Positions 43,503 through 51,351 are shown, counted from the stretch's first letter. The stretch is 64,000 bases of DNA from Mycolicibacterium sp. P1-18 (GCF_008329535.1 NZ_NPKR01000014.1:105975-169974), one strand, 5' to 3'. Program-made: numbers and translations. The notes: a model not told the origin generated them from the letters alone.

Positions 43503-44065
43503 CCACCACCCGAGAACCCGCCGCCGTCACCCGACCCGCGCCGGGGCGGCCGCCCGTCGCCGCGCCAGCCGCCGGTTACGTCGGGGCGCTCATCGCCCTG
43601 CTGATCCTCGCCCTGGGCGCGGTCGCCCTGCGCGACGCCGCCGTGCACTTTGGGTGGCTGACGGGCACGGCGTGGATCGACACCGCCGTCTCGGGCCTCG
43701 ACGGCCTGACCTACCAAGGCTGGATGTTGCCGGCCGGCATCGTCGCGATCCTCGTCGGGCTGTGGTGGGTCTCCGCGGCGATCCGCCCCCGGCGACGCAC
43801 CGCGCTGGAGGTGCCTGCCACCACGAGCGTCTGGATCGCCAAGGGCGATCTGGCCCGATTAGCCAGTGCTGCAGCGGATTCCGTACCCGGAGTGCTCGAC
43901 AGTCGCGCCTCGGCAAGCCTGCGCACCGTCAAGGTGACCGCCAACGTCACCGCGGGTGACCCCGCCCTGAAGGCCGCGATCACCACCGCCGTCGCCGACG
44001 CCGTCGGCGGATTCACCACCACCACTCCACGCATCACGGTGCGCACACGCACGGGAGCCAACTGA
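43499..44065 (+). CDS. DUF6286-like membrane protein with Asp23-like C-terminus
   Basis: A 188-residue protein with two helices (about 27-47 GALIALLILALGAVALRDAA and 78-98 MLPAGIVAILVGLWWVSAA) and a cytoplasmic domain of Asp23-like pattern (VKVTANVTAGDPALKAAITTAV). This is the anchor type seen beside actinobacterial Asp23 genes. Coupled to the previous gene by ATGA. Confidence 0.78.
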   Translation: MTTTREPAAVTRPAPGRPPVAAPAAGYVGALIALLILALGAVALRDAAVHFGWLTGTAWIDTAVSGLDGLTYQGWMLPAGIVAILVGLWWVSAAIRPRRRTALEVPATTSVWIAKGDLARLASAAADSVPGVLDSRASASLRTVKVTANVTAGDPALKAAITTAVADAVGGFTTTTPRITVRTRTGAN

Positions 44066-44066
44066 C

Positions 44067-44627
44067 ATGACTCGCACTGCCGTCACCTTCGACCGGTTCG
44101 CCGCCGTCGTCGCCGGCCTGGCGCTCATCGCGCTCGGTGCCGCGCTGGTGGTGTGGAACACCAACTGGGTGCCCAACCTGCCCGACGCCGTCACGGCACC
44201 CTGGCTGCGGTCGGCCACCACCACCGGATGGTGGCCCTTCGCGCTGGCCGGCGCCGGCATCGTGCTCGTGGTCCTCGCGCTGCGGTGGCTGTTCGCGCAC
44301 TCTCCGGCCGCCAAGGTCAAGTCGCTGCCGCTGCGCAACGACGACGCCGGGTCGATCACCGTCGACCTCGGCGAGGTGGCCGACGCCGCGGCCCAGGCGC
44401 TGAAGCAGTCCCTCGACGTCGAGTCCGCGAGCGGCAAGGCGGTGATCGACCGAGGCACCCGCACCGTCGACCTCACCGTCACCACCAGTGCCGCCCCGCG
44501 TCCCGACCGCCTCATCCCGGCGATCGACGCCGTCTGCGCCCAGATCTCGGGCGTGCTGTCCGATCCGTCGGTCGCCACCCGCACCACCATCCACACCGGC
44601 AAGCGCGAACGTCGCCGGGTTCGGTGA
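44067..44627 (+). CDS. AmaP-like membrane anchor protein
   Basis: A 186-residue protein with two helices (AAVVAGLALIALGAALVVW and WWPFALAGAGIVLVVLALRWLF) flanking a short outside loop and followed by a cytoplasmic domain with SITVDLGEVADAAAQALKQSL and TRTVDLTVTTSA. The plan equals AmaP, the anchor of Asp23 in staphylococci. Starts one base after the previous stop. Confidence 0.78.
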   Translation: MTRTAVTFDRFAAVVAGLALIALGAALVVWNTNWVPNLPDAVTAPWLRSATTTGWWPFALAGAGIVLVVLALRWLFAHSPAAKVKSLPLRNDDAGSITVDLGEVADAAAQALKQSLDVESASGKAVIDRGTRTVDLTVTTSAAPRPDRLIPAIDAVCAQISGVLSDPSVATRTTIHTGKRERRRVR

Positions 44628-44661
44628 CGGCGTCCGCCGTTCATCCAGAAAGGACCGCATC

Positions 44662-44910
44662 ATGCTTGCCCTCCTGAGCACCCCCGTGCGCCGTTGGATC
44701 CTGGCCAGCTTGCTGCTGCCCCTGATCGCCACGGTGCTGACGAAGGTCGGCCGCTACCTTCAGCGGCGCAACGGGGGAACGCCCACCGCGATCTCGCGCG
44801 CGCTGCTCGGCCTCTCGTCGCTCGCCCAGCGCTTCACCAGGAAGAACCGGCCCGACGCCGCCCCGACCGTGGTGGACCCGGAGTCGTCGCACACCAAGCA
44901 GCTGCCCTGA
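44662..44910 (+). CDS. Small membrane protein of Asp23 operon
   Basis: An 82-residue protein with one N-terminal helix (RRWILASLLLPLIATVLTKV) and a basic, polar tail. ATG follows AAAGGA. No family recognised; last membrane component of the operon. Confidence 0.7.
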   Translation: MLALLSTPVRRWILASLLLPLIATVLTKVGRYLQRRNGGTPTAISRALLGLSSLAQRFTRKNRPDAAPTVVDPESSHTKQLP

Positions 44911-44943
44911 CAGCCACTGGACACCGCCATACGAGGAGGCGAC

Positions 44944-45387
44944 ATGACCGTTGAGTCCCCATTGCCCGATCCCACGCAGCCGACCGCCGACCGTCGACGG
45001 CCACCCACTCACGACGAGACCCAGATGGACACGTTGCGGCGACTGCCCGCCCTGCGCGTGCTGGGCCAACTGCCCGTACCGGTGGTGGCGGTCACCGAGG
45101 AGGGCACCGTGCTGTTCGCCAACGACGCCATGGCCGAGATGCTCGGCCTGACTCGCGGCGAGCTGGAGGCGATGAACTTTCAGGGCGTCTTCGAGACGCC
45201 GCTGCACTCGAACGGTGCCGTCGTCGAGCTGCAGAGGCAGGCAAACACGCTGGTGAGGCTGTCCCACGCGGACGGATCGGTGGTGCAGGCCGTCATGAGC
45301 CGCTCGGCGCTCCAGCGGGCCGACGACGACGTCGCACTGGTGACGTTCCACGACCTCACGGAGCAGCTGTGGGCCCAAGGCGGCTGA
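44944..45387 (+). CDS. PAS-domain protein
   Basis: A 147-residue protein: a disordered 30-residue N-terminus, then a single PAS domain (about 38-140) with VPVVAVTEEGTVLFANDAMAEMLG, GLTRGELEAMNFQGVF and ALVTFHDLTEQL. No effector domain is attached, so it should act on a partner, possibly the RsbW-like kinase that follows. ATG follows GAGGAGG. Confidence 0.82.
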   Translation: MTVESPLPDPTQPTADRRRPPTHDETQMDTLRRLPALRVLGQLPVPVVAVTEEGTVLFANDAMAEMLGLTRGELEAMNFQGVFETPLHSNGAVVELQRQANTLVRLSHADGSVVQAVMSRSALQRADDDVALVTFHDLTEQLWAQGG

Positions 45388-45403
45388 CGGGTCGGCGGCC
45401 CTA

Positions 45404-45431
45404 GGTTAGGTTTTCGCGGCTTTGGGGGTAT
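45404..45431 (+). promoter_or_regulatory. SigF-like promoter
   Basis: GGTTA at 45404-45408, 17 bases, and a perfect GGGTAT -10 at 45426-45431 (a GGTTT at 45409-45413 is also present but too close). The RsbW-like ATG is ten bases after the -10, so the mRNA would be leaderless. Confidence 0.4.
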
Positions 45432-45440
45432 GCCCCGAAC

Positions 45441-45869
45441 ATGACCGCGATGTGTGAACGAGGAGTGACCGCGACGCCACTGCGTCGAACACGCCCGGCC
45501 GACGCAGCGCACGCGTCCCGCTTGCGGCAGGAACTCGACGAGTGGCTGCACGACGTTGGGCCGCCGTTGAATGAATCACGCTGTGCCGACGTGCTTCTCG
45601 GAGTCAACGAGGCCCTCGCCAACTCTGCCGAGCACGCCTATCACGGTCGAAGTGGCGGCGACATCACGATGCACGCCACCTACGACGGCGCCGCGCAGCG
45701 CGTTCACGTCCAGATCAGTGACCGCGGCCGGTGGCGCCCGCGATCGGCGGTGATGCAGAGGCACCGGGGCCGGGGACTGGCCCTCATGAACGCCCTGGCC
45801 GACCAGTGCACCGTCGACCGCAACGACCACGGAACCACGGTGTCGCTCGACTACGACGTGTCGAGCTAG
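45441..45869 (+). CDS. RsbW-like ATP-binding anti-sigma/serine kinase
   Basis: A 142-residue HATPase-type protein. N-box NEALANSAEHAYHG near 57-70, G1-type DRGRWRPRS near 95 and G2-type HRGRGLALMNALADQ near 112 are present, the set used by RsbW/SpoIIAB switch kinases. These proteins sequester sigma factors or phosphorylate an anti-anti-sigma factor. Its place after a PAS protein and in a sigma-factor neighbourhood suggests control of stress transcription. Confidence 0.85.
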   Translation: MTAMCERGVTATPLRRTRPADAAHASRLRQELDEWLHDVGPPLNESRCADVLLGVNEALANSAEHAYHGRSGGDITMHATYDGAAQRVHVQISDRGRWRPRSAVMQRHRGRGLALMNALADQCTVDRNDHGTTVSLDYDVSS

Positions 45870-45882
45870 CGCCGAGACCACG

Positions 45883-45919
45883 ACGGGCGGGCAGAACCTC
45901 GAGGGGTCTGCCCGCCCGT
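45883..45919. terminator. Bidirectional terminator hairpin
   Basis: ACGGGCGGGCAGA (45883-45895) and TCTGCCCGCCCGT (45907-45919) form a perfect 13-bp stem with an 11-base loop, between the convergent RsbW-like and CsbD genes. Confidence 0.8.
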
Positions 45920-45939
45920 TGTAGCGCGGTGAAAGGGAG

Positions 45940-46170
45940 CTATTCAGCGGCCTTTTGGCGTGCTTCGGCGGTCTTCTCGGCGGCGCGGGCAGCCTCTGCC
46001 TCGGCCTCCTTCTTCGCCACGTCGCGCTGAGCTTCGGCCTTGTCCTGCTGGGCCCGGCCCTCTTCGCGCAGGTCGTCCTGACCGCTGACGATCCCGATGA
46101 CTTCCTTCGCCTTGCCCTTGACGTCTTCGACGACGCCCTTCACGCCTTCTTCGGGTCCACTGTCACCCAT
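45940..46170 (-). CDS. mbp1: CsbD-family microaggregate-binding protein
   Basis: A 76-residue protein: CsbD domain (GVKGVVEDVKGKAKEVIGIV, GQDDLREEGRAQQDKAEAQR) and a long Ala/Glu/Lys helix to the C-terminus. The sequence closely follows the mycobacterial protein annotated as microaggregate-binding protein 1. ATG 46170 is chosen by the MGDSGPEEGVKG opening; ATG/GTG further up exist. A SigF-like promoter lies upstream. Confidence 0.88.
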   Translation of the reverse strand: MGDSGPEEGVKGVVEDVKGKAKEVIGIVSGQDDLREEGRAQQDKAEAQRDVAKKEAEAEAARAAEKTAEARQKAAE

Positions 46171-46224
46171 GTGAGCTCCAATCGTTGCGTGCGACATTCC
46201 GGTTCTCCGGAAACCGACGCAGGA

Positions 46225-46250
46225 GTACCCGTTTCCGACGAATCGTGAAC
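46225..46250 (-). promoter_or_regulatory. SigF-like promoter of mbp1
   Basis: Read on the minus strand: GTTCA (46250-46246), 15 bases, GGGTAC (46230-46225). One mismatch from GTTT-N15-GGGTA(C/T). It gives a 5' leader of about 45 bases for mbp1. Confidence 0.4.
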
Positions 46251-46259
46251 ATCGGCGGT

Positions 46260-46281
46260 CTTCAGGTTGGCTTCAGGTTCG
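46260..46281 (+). promoter_or_regulatory. CTTCAG direct-repeat box (copy B)
   Basis: CTTCAGGTTGG followed at once by CTTCAGGTTCG, 10 of 11 positions identical. It begins ten bases above the mbp1 -35 candidate and, in plus orientation, precedes a TAACGT -10-like hexamer at 46287-46292. Confidence 0.6.
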
Positions 46282-46595
46282 CGCCGTAACGTCCAGCAGC
46301 GATCCGGCAGGAGCCGGCCAGCAAATCGAAGTAGAGCGTCCGGGACGGTCCGGGCGACGCTACGCGTGGACGACGAATTGGTGGCGCGGCGTGGACTACG
46401 TTGCTCGGCAGCAGTACTCGGTACGAGATCCGTCCGCGGCGGGAGCTCCGTGATCGCTCAGATTCGCGTCGCCGGAGATGCAGCAATGCGACGGTCGGTG
46501 TGCGACGATGACGTGTCGGTCCGAAGGACCCGCGAGATCGACTCGGCGAGAACGTCGTTGGTCCATGTCGAACCCAATCCGGCGAGCTGAGAGCG
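46282..46595. other. Intergenic stretch without convincing gene
   Basis: About 310 bases between the CTTCAG box and the J-domain gene. A frame with GGGAG and GTG at 46450 reaches a stop at 46590 (46 residues) but its composition is not protein-like. It may be a long leader of the downstream gene. Confidence 0.4.
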
Positions 46596-47021
46596 ATGAA
46601 CGAACTACCCGCGAGGAAGACGGTCGACAAGGCCGCGAAGAAGGCGCCCGTCAAGAAGGCGCCCGTGAAGAAGGTCGCCAAGAAGACGCCCGCGAAGAAG
46701 GCGGTCAAGAAGGCGCCCGCGAAGAAGGCAGCGGCGAAGAAGTCACCCGCCAAGAAGGCTGCGACGAAGGCTCGCGCGAAGAAGGCGGCGACCAAGGGTG
46801 CGTCTCGTGACGCCTCCGCGCCGCAACGCCCCGCGCTGGCCGCGCCGCCCACCGATCCGTTGACCGTGCTCGGTCTGCAGCCGCACTTCACCCTCGTCGA
46901 ACTGCGGCGGGCCTGGCGCGACCACGCCGCCACCCACCATCCCGACATCGGGGGCGACGCCGCGACGTTCACCAGGGGCCGACGCGCCTACGAGGCGCTG
47001 CGGGAAGGGCTCGCCCGGTGA
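46596..47021 (+). CDS. Lys/Ala-rich histone-tail-like protein fused to J-domain
   Basis: A 141-residue protein of two parts. Residues 8-68 are a tandem array of (P/V)AKKA-type motifs, about 24 Lys, like the DNA-binding tails of mycobacterial HU (HupB) and histone H1. Residues 86-137 are a compact J-domain: DPLTVLGLQPHFTLVELRRAW, the HPD motif at 115-117 in ATHHPDIGGD, and RRAYEALREGL. A J-protein tethered to DNA or polyanions is implied. ATG has a weak ribosome site. The permease follows after four bases. Confidence 0.82.
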   Translation: MNELPARKTVDKAAKKAPVKKAPVKKVAKKTPAKKAVKKAPAKKAAAKKSPAKKAATKARAKKAATKGASRDASAPQRPALAAPPTDPLTVLGLQPHFTLVELRRAWRDHAATHHPDIGGDAATFTRGRRAYEALREGLAR

Positions 47022-47025
47022 GCCG

Positions 47026-48300
47026 ATGACGGGCGTCTGGGCCGAAACGGCCGCATTGGTGGCGTTGGCGGCGGTGCTGGTGTTCGCGATGGTCCAACCC
47101 CGCGGGCTCCCAGAGGCCACGTTGGCGGTGCCGGTCGCCGCCATCCTGGTCCTGTGCGGCGTGGTGACTCCGGGTGCGGCGCTCGAACAGGTGAAGTTGC
47201 TCGGCCCGACCGTCGGATTCCTCGCCGCCATTCTCGTTCTCGCGCACCTGGCCGACGAGGAGGGAGTCTTCCGGTGGCTGGGCGCGGCACTCGCGCGGGC
47301 CTCCGGCGACAGCTCGCGTCGCCTGCTGGCGTTGGTCTTCGTCTCTGCGTCGGTCACCACGGCGGTGCTGAGCCTCGACGCGACGGTGGTGCTGCTGACA
47401 CCGGTGGTGCTGGCGACGGCGCGTCTGGTCCGGGTGCGGGCCCGCCCCCACGTGTACGCGTGCGCGCACCTGTCGAATTCGGCGTCGACGTTGTTGCCGG
47501 TGTCGAATCTGACCAATCTGCTGGCCTTTTCGGCGTCCGGGCTCACGTTCGTGTCGTTCGCGGCGGTGATGGCGCTGCCCTGGTTGGTCGTCGTCGGACT
47601 CGAGTACGCGGTGTTCCGGGTGTTCTTCCGCAAGGACCTCGGCGCCGAGCCGGATCCGGCGGAGCACATCGCCGACGAGGCGACCTCCGACCAGCCGACC
47701 CCGGTCTACGCCTTCGTCGTGCTCGGTCTGACCCTCGTCGGGTTCGGCGCATCCGGGTTCGCGGGGGTCGAGCCCGTCTGGGTGGCGGTGGTGGGTGCCG
47801 TGGCGCTGGCCGTGCCCGGCGTGCGACGCCGCTCGGTGACGGCCTCGACGATCGTGCGCGCCGCGTCGCCCCTGTTCTGTCTGTTCGTGTTCGCCTTGGG
47901 CGTGGTGGTCGCCGGGGTCAGCGAGCACGGGCTGGGCGAGGCGGTGGCCCGGGCCCTGCCCACCGCGCCGACGCTGGTGGGTCTGTTGGTGGTGGCCGGC
48001 GTGTCGGCGGTTCTGGCGAACGTGGTCAACAACCTGCCCGCAACGTTGCTGATGCTCACCGCGTTGGGCACGGGCGCACCACCCGGCCTGGTCCTGGCCA
48101 TGCTCGTCGGCGTCAACATCGGACCCAACCTGACCTACGTCGGATCGCTTGCCACCCTGCTGTGGCGGCGGGTGCTCTCCGGTGCCGGGGTGCGGCCACG
48201 CCTCCAAGACTTCACCCTGCTGGGGCTGGCGACCGTGCCCGTGTGCATCGTGGGAGCCGTCGTCGCCCTGTGGGCGGGCCTGGAACTGGGCCTCACCTAG
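47026..48300 (+). CDS. ArsB/SLC13-type anion permease
   Basis: A 424-residue membrane protein with about 11 helices. ArsB-like motifs are TTAVLSLDATVVLLTPVVLAT and ANVVNNLPATLLMLTALG with GVNIGPNLTYVGSLATLLWRR. Bacterial ArsB exports arsenite, but homologues without arsenic genes nearby carry other anions; no ars genes are here. ATG 47026, four bases after the J-domain gene, suggests one transcript, closed by a strong hairpin. Confidence 0.82.
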   Translation: MTGVWAETAALVALAAVLVFAMVQPRGLPEATLAVPVAAILVLCGVVTPGAALEQVKLLGPTVGFLAAILVLAHLADEEGVFRWLGAALARASGDSSRRLLALVFVSASVTTAVLSLDATVVLLTPVVLATARLVRVRARPHVYACAHLSNSASTLLPVSNLTNLLAFSASGLTFVSFAAVMALPWLVVVGLEYAVFRVFFRKDLGAEPDPAEHIADEATSDQPTPVYAFVVLGLTLVGFGASGFAGVEPVWVAVVGAVALAVPGVRRRSVTASTIVRAASPLFCLFVFALGVVVAGVSEHGLGEAVARALPTAPTLVGLLVVAGVSAVLANVVNNLPATLLMLTALGTGAPPGLVLAMLVGVNIGPNLTYVGSLATLLWRRVLSGAGVRPRLQDFTLLGLATVPVCIVGAVVALWAGLELGLT

Positions 48301-48308
48301 TCAGCCGG

Positions 48309-48344
48309 GCGTTCCCCGGCAGAGGACTCTCTGCCGGGGAACGC
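48309..48344. terminator. Strong bidirectional terminator
   Basis: GCGTTCCCCGGCAGAG (48309-48324) and CTCTGCCGGGGAACGC (48329-48344) form a perfect 16-bp stem with loop GACT, between convergent permease and Pro/Gly-rich genes. Confidence 0.85.
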
Positions 48345-48349
48345 ACCTA

Positions 48350-48964
48350 TTAGCGGGCGGGCTGCTCGGCCGGCAGCAGGGGTGTCGAGGGAGCTGCCGG
48401 GGCGGGCGCCGCGCCGCCACCGGGTTGCGGCGCGGGCGCTGGCTGCTGGTTGCCCGGACCCGCGGGCCCACCGGGGGCCGCAGGCCCCGCAGAGGCGCCG
48501 GGTCCCGCAGGTCCGCCAGGCGCACCGGGACCACCGGGCGCGCCAGGGCCGCCCGGGGGCGGTGGCGGAGGCGGTCCACCGAACTGGCCGCCGGGTGCGC
48601 CGGGACCGCCCGGGGGCGGCGGCGGAGGCGGTCCACCGAACTGGCCACCAGGTCCACCGGGACCGCCCGGGGGCGGCGGTGGGGCGCACATCTCACCCTG
48701 CGCGGCATAGTGGCTGGACATCCCGGCGGGACCCACCTCCGGCGACGGTCCGCCGAAGAGCGCGGCGCCCAGCAGACCGCCCACGATCAGGGCCGCGACG
48801 CCCGTGCCGACGGCAACCCCGATGGGGTGCCGACGAACGCGGTCGCCGGTGTCCGACCACCGGCTGGCGGGCTTCTGGGTCGGGGCCTCGGGCTCCACGT
48901 GGTCCACGGGGTCCACGCGCTGTGCGCTCAAGTTGTCGGTGTTCTCTGTGTTGTCGTCGTTCAC
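48350..48964 (-). CDS. Pro/Gly-rich collagen-like membrane protein
   Basis: A 204-residue protein: acidic cytoplasmic N-terminus (1-44), one membrane helix about 48-70 (IGVAVGTGVAALIVGGLLGAALFGG), and an outside region of PPPPPGGPGGPGGQFGG and collagen-like GPAGPGA repeats. The repeat region has a 57-bp DNA period. It diverges from a two-component system whose sensor loop has similar Pro/Gly composition, and both share CTTCAG boxes in the common upstream region. Confidence 0.8.
   Translation of the reverse strand: MNDDNTENTDNLSAQRVDPVDHVEPEAPTQKPASRWSDTGDRVRRHPIGVAVGTGVAALIVGGLLGAALFGGPSPEVGPAGMSSHYAAQGEMCAPPPPPGGPGGPGGQFGGPPPPPPPGGPGAPGGQFGGPPPPPPPGGPGAPGGPGAPGGPAGPGASAGPAAPGGPAGPGNQQPAPAPQPGGGAAPAPAAPSTPLLPAEQPAR
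48551..48685. repeat. 57-bp tandem repeat within Pro/Gly-rich gene
   Basis: Units begin at 48551 and 48608, and a partial unit at 48665, each starting GCCCGGGGGC. Each unit encodes 19 residues containing GGQFGGPPPPPPPGG. Copy number may vary between strains. Confidence 0.85.
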
Positions 48965-49015
48965 GTCGTCCTCACTTCGGTTGGGGGTTGCTGGTGACGA
49001 CGTTGCTGGGTGAAG

Positions 49016-49032
49016 TTGAAGCGAACCTGAAG
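49016..49032 (-). promoter_or_regulatory. CTTCAG direct-repeat box (copy D, minus orientation)
   Basis: On the minus strand CTTCAG (49032-49027) and CTTCAA (49021-49016) are spaced 11 bases, reading toward the Pro/Gly-rich gene, whose start is 52 bases away. Confidence 0.6.
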
Positions 49033-49053
49033 AACGCGGCTCGGCGGCGATAC

Positions 49054-49070
49054 CTTCAGCTTCGCTTCAG
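49054..49070 (+). promoter_or_regulatory. CTTCAG direct-repeat box (copy C)
   Basis: CTTCAG (49054-49059), CTTCG, CTTCAG (49065-49070), reading toward the response-regulator gene 34 bases on. Suggests autoregulation. Confidence 0.65.
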
Positions 49071-49103
49071 GAAGGACCGCCGGCGGAGGGACACAATGAA
49101 CGC

Positions 49104-49805
49104 ATGACCAGTCGCGCCCCGTTGCGTCCAGAGCCGCGCGCACGCGTCCTGGTCGTCGAAGATTCCGAGACGATCCGCGAGATGGTCAGCGAAGCCCTCG
49201 GCGACGCGGGGTACGTCACCGGCGCACGGCCCGACGGCACGGGCCTGGAGGAGACGCTGCGCGGGTTCCGGCCCGACCTGGTGGTCCTCGACGTGATGAT
49301 GCCCGGGCGCGACGGCTTTGCGCTCATCAGCGTGGTCCGCGACTACGGGGACACCGGGATCGTCCTGCTCACCGCGCGCGACGGCCTCGACGATCGCCTG
49401 CGCGGATTGGACGGCGGCGCCGACGACTACGTGGTGAAGCCGTTCGAGTTGGCCGAGCTGGTGTCACGGGTCGGGTCGGTGCTGCGGCGCCGTGGACGGT
49501 TGCCGTCCGCGGTGCAACTCGGCGATCTGGTGCTCGACGTGGACGCGGGCACGGCCACCCGCGCCGGTCAGCCGCTGGACCTCACGGCCACCGAGCTGCG
49601 GCTGCTGGCGTATCTGGCCGATCAACGCGGCCGGCTGGTCAGCAAGGAGCAGATCCTCACCGCGGTCTGGGGTTACGACGCCTACGACCCCAATCTGGTT
49701 CAGGTCTACGTCAGCGCGCTGCGCCGCAAACTCGAGGCGCACGGCCCACGAATCCTGCACACCAGCAGGGGAATTGGCTACCAACTGACACCCACGACCT
49801 CGTGA
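49104..49805 (+). CDS. OmpR-family response regulator
   Basis: A 233-residue regulator. Receiver: acidic pair in VVEDSE at 18-21, phospho-acceptor Asp63 in VVLDVMMPG, Lys in DDYVVKPFE. Winged helix: LTATELRLLAYLADQRGRLVS and VYVSALRRKLEAHG, ending RGIGYQLTP. Coupled to the kinase gene by GTGA. The two CTTCAG boxes in its upstream region are good candidates for its own binding sites. Confidence 0.93.
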   Translation: MTSRAPLRPEPRARVLVVEDSETIREMVSEALGDAGYVTGARPDGTGLEETLRGFRPDLVVLDVMMPGRDGFALISVVRDYGDTGIVLLTARDGLDDRLRGLDGGADDYVVKPFELAELVSRVGSVLRRRGRLPSAVQLGDLVLDVDAGTATRAGQPLDLTATELRLLAYLADQRGRLVSKEQILTAVWGYDAYDPNLVQVYVSALRRKLEAHGPRILHTSRGIGYQLTPTTS

Positions 49806-51274
49806 CCGAGACCCCGTCGCTGCGCCGCCGCGTCACGCTCTCGGCGCTGGCGCTGCTGGCGACCGCGCTCGTCGTCTTCGGTGTGGTGATCGACTTCGCC
49901 TTCGGCGCGCAGGTCAGTCGGGACCTGCACGACCGGCTGGTGGCCACGGCGGCCAGGGCCGACGCCCTCGCGCAGTCGGGCGCGTCGCCGCAGCAGACCG
50001 CCGCCGAGTTGAACGGCGGCGGCATCCGGGCATTGCTGGTGACGGCCGACGGGCAGGCCTACGGGGATCCGGCGATCAGCCCCGACACCGCGGCGGGACC
50101 CGGCACGGCCCTCGCGCCCCCGGCGCCGCCATTGCCACCCGGCCGACCCGACGGACCCGGCGGCCCGGGTGGCCCTCCGCCACCGCCGCCACCGCCGCGG
50201 CCGTCCGACGAGACCAACACGGCGATGGTCCATCCGTTGCCCGACGGATCCCGGGTCATCCTGGTCGCCGACACCACCCCGGCCACTGCCGCCGTGCGGG
50301 ATCTCCGGGAGCTGCTGATCGGGACGGGTGCGGTCACGCTCGTGGTGGCCGCCGCGCTGCTGATCGCGGTCGCCCGTGGCGCGTTGCGCCCCCTGGACCG
50401 GTTGACGATGGTGGCCAGGGCGATCAGCACCGGTGACCGCGGCCGCCGTCTGCGACCGGACCGTCCGAACACCGAATTAGGCAGCGCCGCAGCGGCGTTC
50501 GACGTCATGCTCGACGCCTTGGAGGCCGCGGAGCGCCATGCCCAGGAGGCGGCCGAGGCGGCTCGCCGGGCCGAGGCGCAGACGCGGGAGTTCCTGGCCG
50601 ACGCCGCCCACGAGCTGCGCACCCCGCTGGCCGGCATCCAGGTCGCCGCCGAGCAGCTGACCAACACCGCCGACGACACCTCTCCGGATGCGTCCTCGCG
50701 CACCAAGCGACGGCTCGCGCTGCTGCTGTCCGACGCCCGCCGGGCCGGGCGGCTGGTCACCGACATGCTGGACCTGAGCCGCATCGATGCCGGGCTGCCG
50801 CTGCGGATCGGCGACGTCGACGTGGTCGGCATCGCCGACGCCCAGGTGGAACGGGCCGACATGCTCGCGCCGCAGACATCGGTGGTGCGCACCGGCGTCG
50901 ACCGGCTGGTGGTGCCGGCCGATCCGCACCGGGTCGGTCAGATTCTGGCGAACCTGCTCGACAACGCGCGCCGCTACACGCCGCCCGGTGGTCGGATCAC
51001 CGTGCACGTCGAGGCGCTCGGTCCGGTCGCCCACCTCGTGGTCAGTGACACCGGCGAGGGCGTGGCGCCGGCCGACCGTGAGCGGGTGTTCGAGCGGCTG
51101 GTGCGGCTGGACGCCTCCCGTAACCGCGACCACGGAGGCGCGGGTCTCGGGTTGCCGATTGCCCGGGCGCTTGCGCGGGCGCACGGCGGCGATCTGGTCT
51201 GCGAGGCCGCCGACGTCGGTGCGGCGTTCCGGCTGACGATGCCGATGACCAGCGGTCACGTCACAGGTCGTTGA
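49802..51274 (+). CDS. Sensor histidine kinase with Pro/Gly-rich sensory loop
   Basis: A 490-residue sensor. Helix 1 about 13-35, outside region about 36-160, helix 2 about 175-195, HAMP from RGALRPLDRLTMVARAIS, phosphorylation His270 in ADAAHELRTPLAG, N-box ANLLDNARRYTPPGG and G-box DTGEGVAP, GAGLGLPIARAL. The outside loop contains a GPGGPGGPPPPPPPPRP stretch very like the protein encoded by the divergent gene. The stimulus is unknown; direct contact with that protein is an inference. Confidence 0.92.
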   Translation: MTETPSLRRRVTLSALALLATALVVFGVVIDFAFGAQVSRDLHDRLVATAARADALAQSGASPQQTAAELNGGGIRALLVTADGQAYGDPAISPDTAAGPGTALAPPAPPLPPGRPDGPGGPGGPPPPPPPPRPSDETNTAMVHPLPDGSRVILVADTTPATAAVRDLRELLIGTGAVTLVVAAALLIAVARGALRPLDRLTMVARAISTGDRGRRLRPDRPNTELGSAAAAFDVMLDALEAAERHAQEAAEAARRAEAQTREFLADAAHELRTPLAGIQVAAEQLTNTADDTSPDASSRTKRRLALLLSDARRAGRLVTDMLDLSRIDAGLPLRIGDVDVVGIADAQVERADMLAPQTSVVRTGVDRLVVPADPHRVGQILANLLDNARRYTPPGGRITVHVEALGPVAHLVVSDTGEGVAPADRERVFERLVRLDASRNRDHGGAGLGLPIARALARAHGGDLVCEAADVGAAFRLTMPMTSGHVTGR

Positions 51275-51351
51275 CCTCGGCGCCACCGAGCGGGCACTAT
51301 TGGACGAATAGTTCAGAAAAGAACTTCTCGTTCAGTTTCGTTAGGGGCGTC

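Noticed and set aside
46450..46590. Short frame with GGGAG and GTG before the J-domain gene
   Set aside because: Only 46 residues, no pattern, and composition typical of non-coding translation.
48551..48685. Regular repeats, checked as a possible CRISPR array
   Set aside because: Contiguous 57-bp units without spacers, in frame within a Pro/Gly-rich gene.
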